Shown here one piece after another: positions 62,863-64,000 of a DNA stretch of 64,000 nt. How positions within the stretch are numbered: position 1 is the first letter of the stretch; each line of letters opens with the position of its first letter. The notes under the pieces were generated by a model, which did not search any database, was not told where the DNA came from, and saw only the letters and a program-made list of their open reading frames with translations. The translations under genes were made by a program, and so were the position numbers. The stretch lies in contig JBBPUQ010000005.1 in NCBI GenBank assembly GCA_038501195.1, positions 992,001-1,056,000 of the forward strand. Reading direction: 5' to 3'. This stretch comes from Nemania diffusa (Eukaryota; Ascomycota; Sordariomycetes; Xylariales; Xylariaceae).

Positions 62863-64000
62863 ATTCAAAAGAAATAGCAGGCTCTATTTCCGGTAACAGA
62901 AATGAGGAATTATCTGTTGGATTTGGATAGATAAGAGTTATAATGGGATATGTTGATGATTTCTTTTTGTAGCAAGCAGTTCAAAGTTAGGATCTCGAAC
63001 GGAAGACACATAAAGCTCAGAATAAAACGTCACTAGTATTCAATATCAGCTTCATAATGATCCTTCTATTAGCTCACCCGAAGATGAATAACTCGCTGAT
63101 GCTTGTCGGTTTATAACACCCCATCCCGACAACCTCGCGACCGAGTTTCGACATCGATCTACTCATATGGGTAATAGCTCGGCGTAATCGGAACCGTGCA
63201 AGAGCCAGCTGCGGGTGCACTCAAAGCCCAAGATACACAGCATATGCGAAGTGGATGAGCTGAGTATAATCGACTCCCAACGAGCGATTTTCAGAATATC
63301 TAGGGATGATGAATGTAATCTAGCGGGTCCAAATTGTGAACGAAGCCCCTATATCATGATTCGTCGTGCATCGACTATCGTATAGGCGTATGCAACAGAC
63401 TTAATGGGGCATGTTACACAGCGTAAGGCGGCATTTGGATCACCTATGCAGTAGATCTTCACGGTAAGAAAATTCTGATTGACTGACGTGAGAAATTATA
63501 GATTCCGTAGGTCCTTACTAATAAGTATCGTTCCCGAGTAAAGAAATTTGACATAACATCAGCCCTGTAAGCCGCCGATACGCTGGTATCGGCAGTCAAA
63601 GTAGCAAAACACCACACACATATTGTAAGTATTTGACTACGTCAACTCTTACCAGTATAGGGATTACCGGTCAAGAAGAGAGAAGCCCCTAGTACACTTT
63701 TAAGGTACCCCAAACAAGCGTTTATAGACTCATTTCAGCTTCAAAGGTTGCCAAACACTGACGAGGCGGGGAACCGGTCTGTAATAATGGTCTTCACCTT
63801 TCGATTTCCATCTCGGTTGAGAATGCTTGGTGCACGTCTTGATTCCATACATTTGTAATTATTACAACGCAGACTCATCATTTACATCAAACCAGAACAT
63901 TCGATGGAGACGTGACCATGGCCACGATGGCACTTCTAGAGATTCCTTGGCACCAACATTAGAGGGAGAACAATCGGTAAATTTCGGCTCGAGGACCGGT
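62863..64000. promoter_or_regulatory. NRPS upstream region
   Basis: About 1.1 kb upstream of the NRPS start to the window edge. No coding region, tRNA or repeat recognised; presumed to contain the NRPS promoter. No upstream exon with a donor that joins the NRPS frame was found. Confidence 0.4.

Noticed and set aside
42353..62868. Four separate NRPS genes
   Set aside because: The gaps are 59-115-nt introns with good donors, branch points and acceptors. Phases match and the joins restore conserved motifs in the middle of domains.
62863..62868. NRPS start two codons upstream at a TTG
   Set aside because: Not an ATG; the first in-frame ATG after the upstream stop is at 62862.

Overview
The window is nuclear DNA of a filamentous ascomycete (Pezizomycotina). 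The evidence is short GT-AG introns of 48-115 nt with CTAAC/CTAAT branch points, a fungal-type O-methyltransferase and P450, a very large fungal nonribosomal peptide synthetase (NRPS) that ends in a condensation domain instead of a thioesterase, and a huge AT block whose repeats differ almost only by C-to-T and G-to-A changes, the footprint of repeat-induced point mutation (RIP). Species and product are not identifiable by eye.

Left arm (1-6.9 kb): the 3' part of an O-methyltransferase gene on the + strand (1-869), apparently broken by a ~115-bp insertion; an unrecognised 268-aa gene (1922-2728, -); and a complete five-exon cytochrome P450 gene (4157-5949, -; 519 aa). The spaces between them hold nothing recognisable as genes.

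AT island (about 6.9-41.43 kb): roughly 34.5 kb in which most 60-base lines have only about 2-8 G or C. It contains no intact gene. Read with C-to-T and G-to-A changes in mind, it is a nest of dead Ty3/Gypsy LTR retrotransposons: one at 15.22-22.44 kb (+) inserted inside an older one at 8.75-23.20 kb (+), and a third at 33.80-40.51 kb (-). Each can be recognised from paired LTRs and from fossil reverse transcriptase, and the third also from a Gag zinc knuckle. An outer direct repeat (6946-7220 and 41182-41457) brackets the whole island. The 23.2-33.8 kb stretch is equally AT-rich but I could not assign it.

Right arm (41.43-64 kb): a single giant NRPS gene on the - strand (62862 to 42353) whose four exons (three introns) join to 6757 aa with the order A-T-C-A-T-C-A-T-E-C-A-T-C*-A-C-A-T-C. 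Modules 1-4 look intact and module 3 epimerises. The second half is eroded, although every lesion keeps the reading frame: the fourth condensation domain has lost its catalytic N-lobe, the fifth adenylation domain has no carrier domain, the sixth adenylation domain carries a perfect 90-bp tandem duplication and altered core motifs, and the last carrier domain lacks one glycine of LGGDS. A terminal C domain would be expected to release and cyclise the peptide.

Interpretation (inference): the P450 and the methyltransferase are plausible tailoring enzymes of one secondary-metabolite cluster that retrotransposon nesting and RIP have split by 34 kb. The methyltransferase already looks dead, and the NRPS is either being rewired to make a shorter peptide or is decaying in frame.
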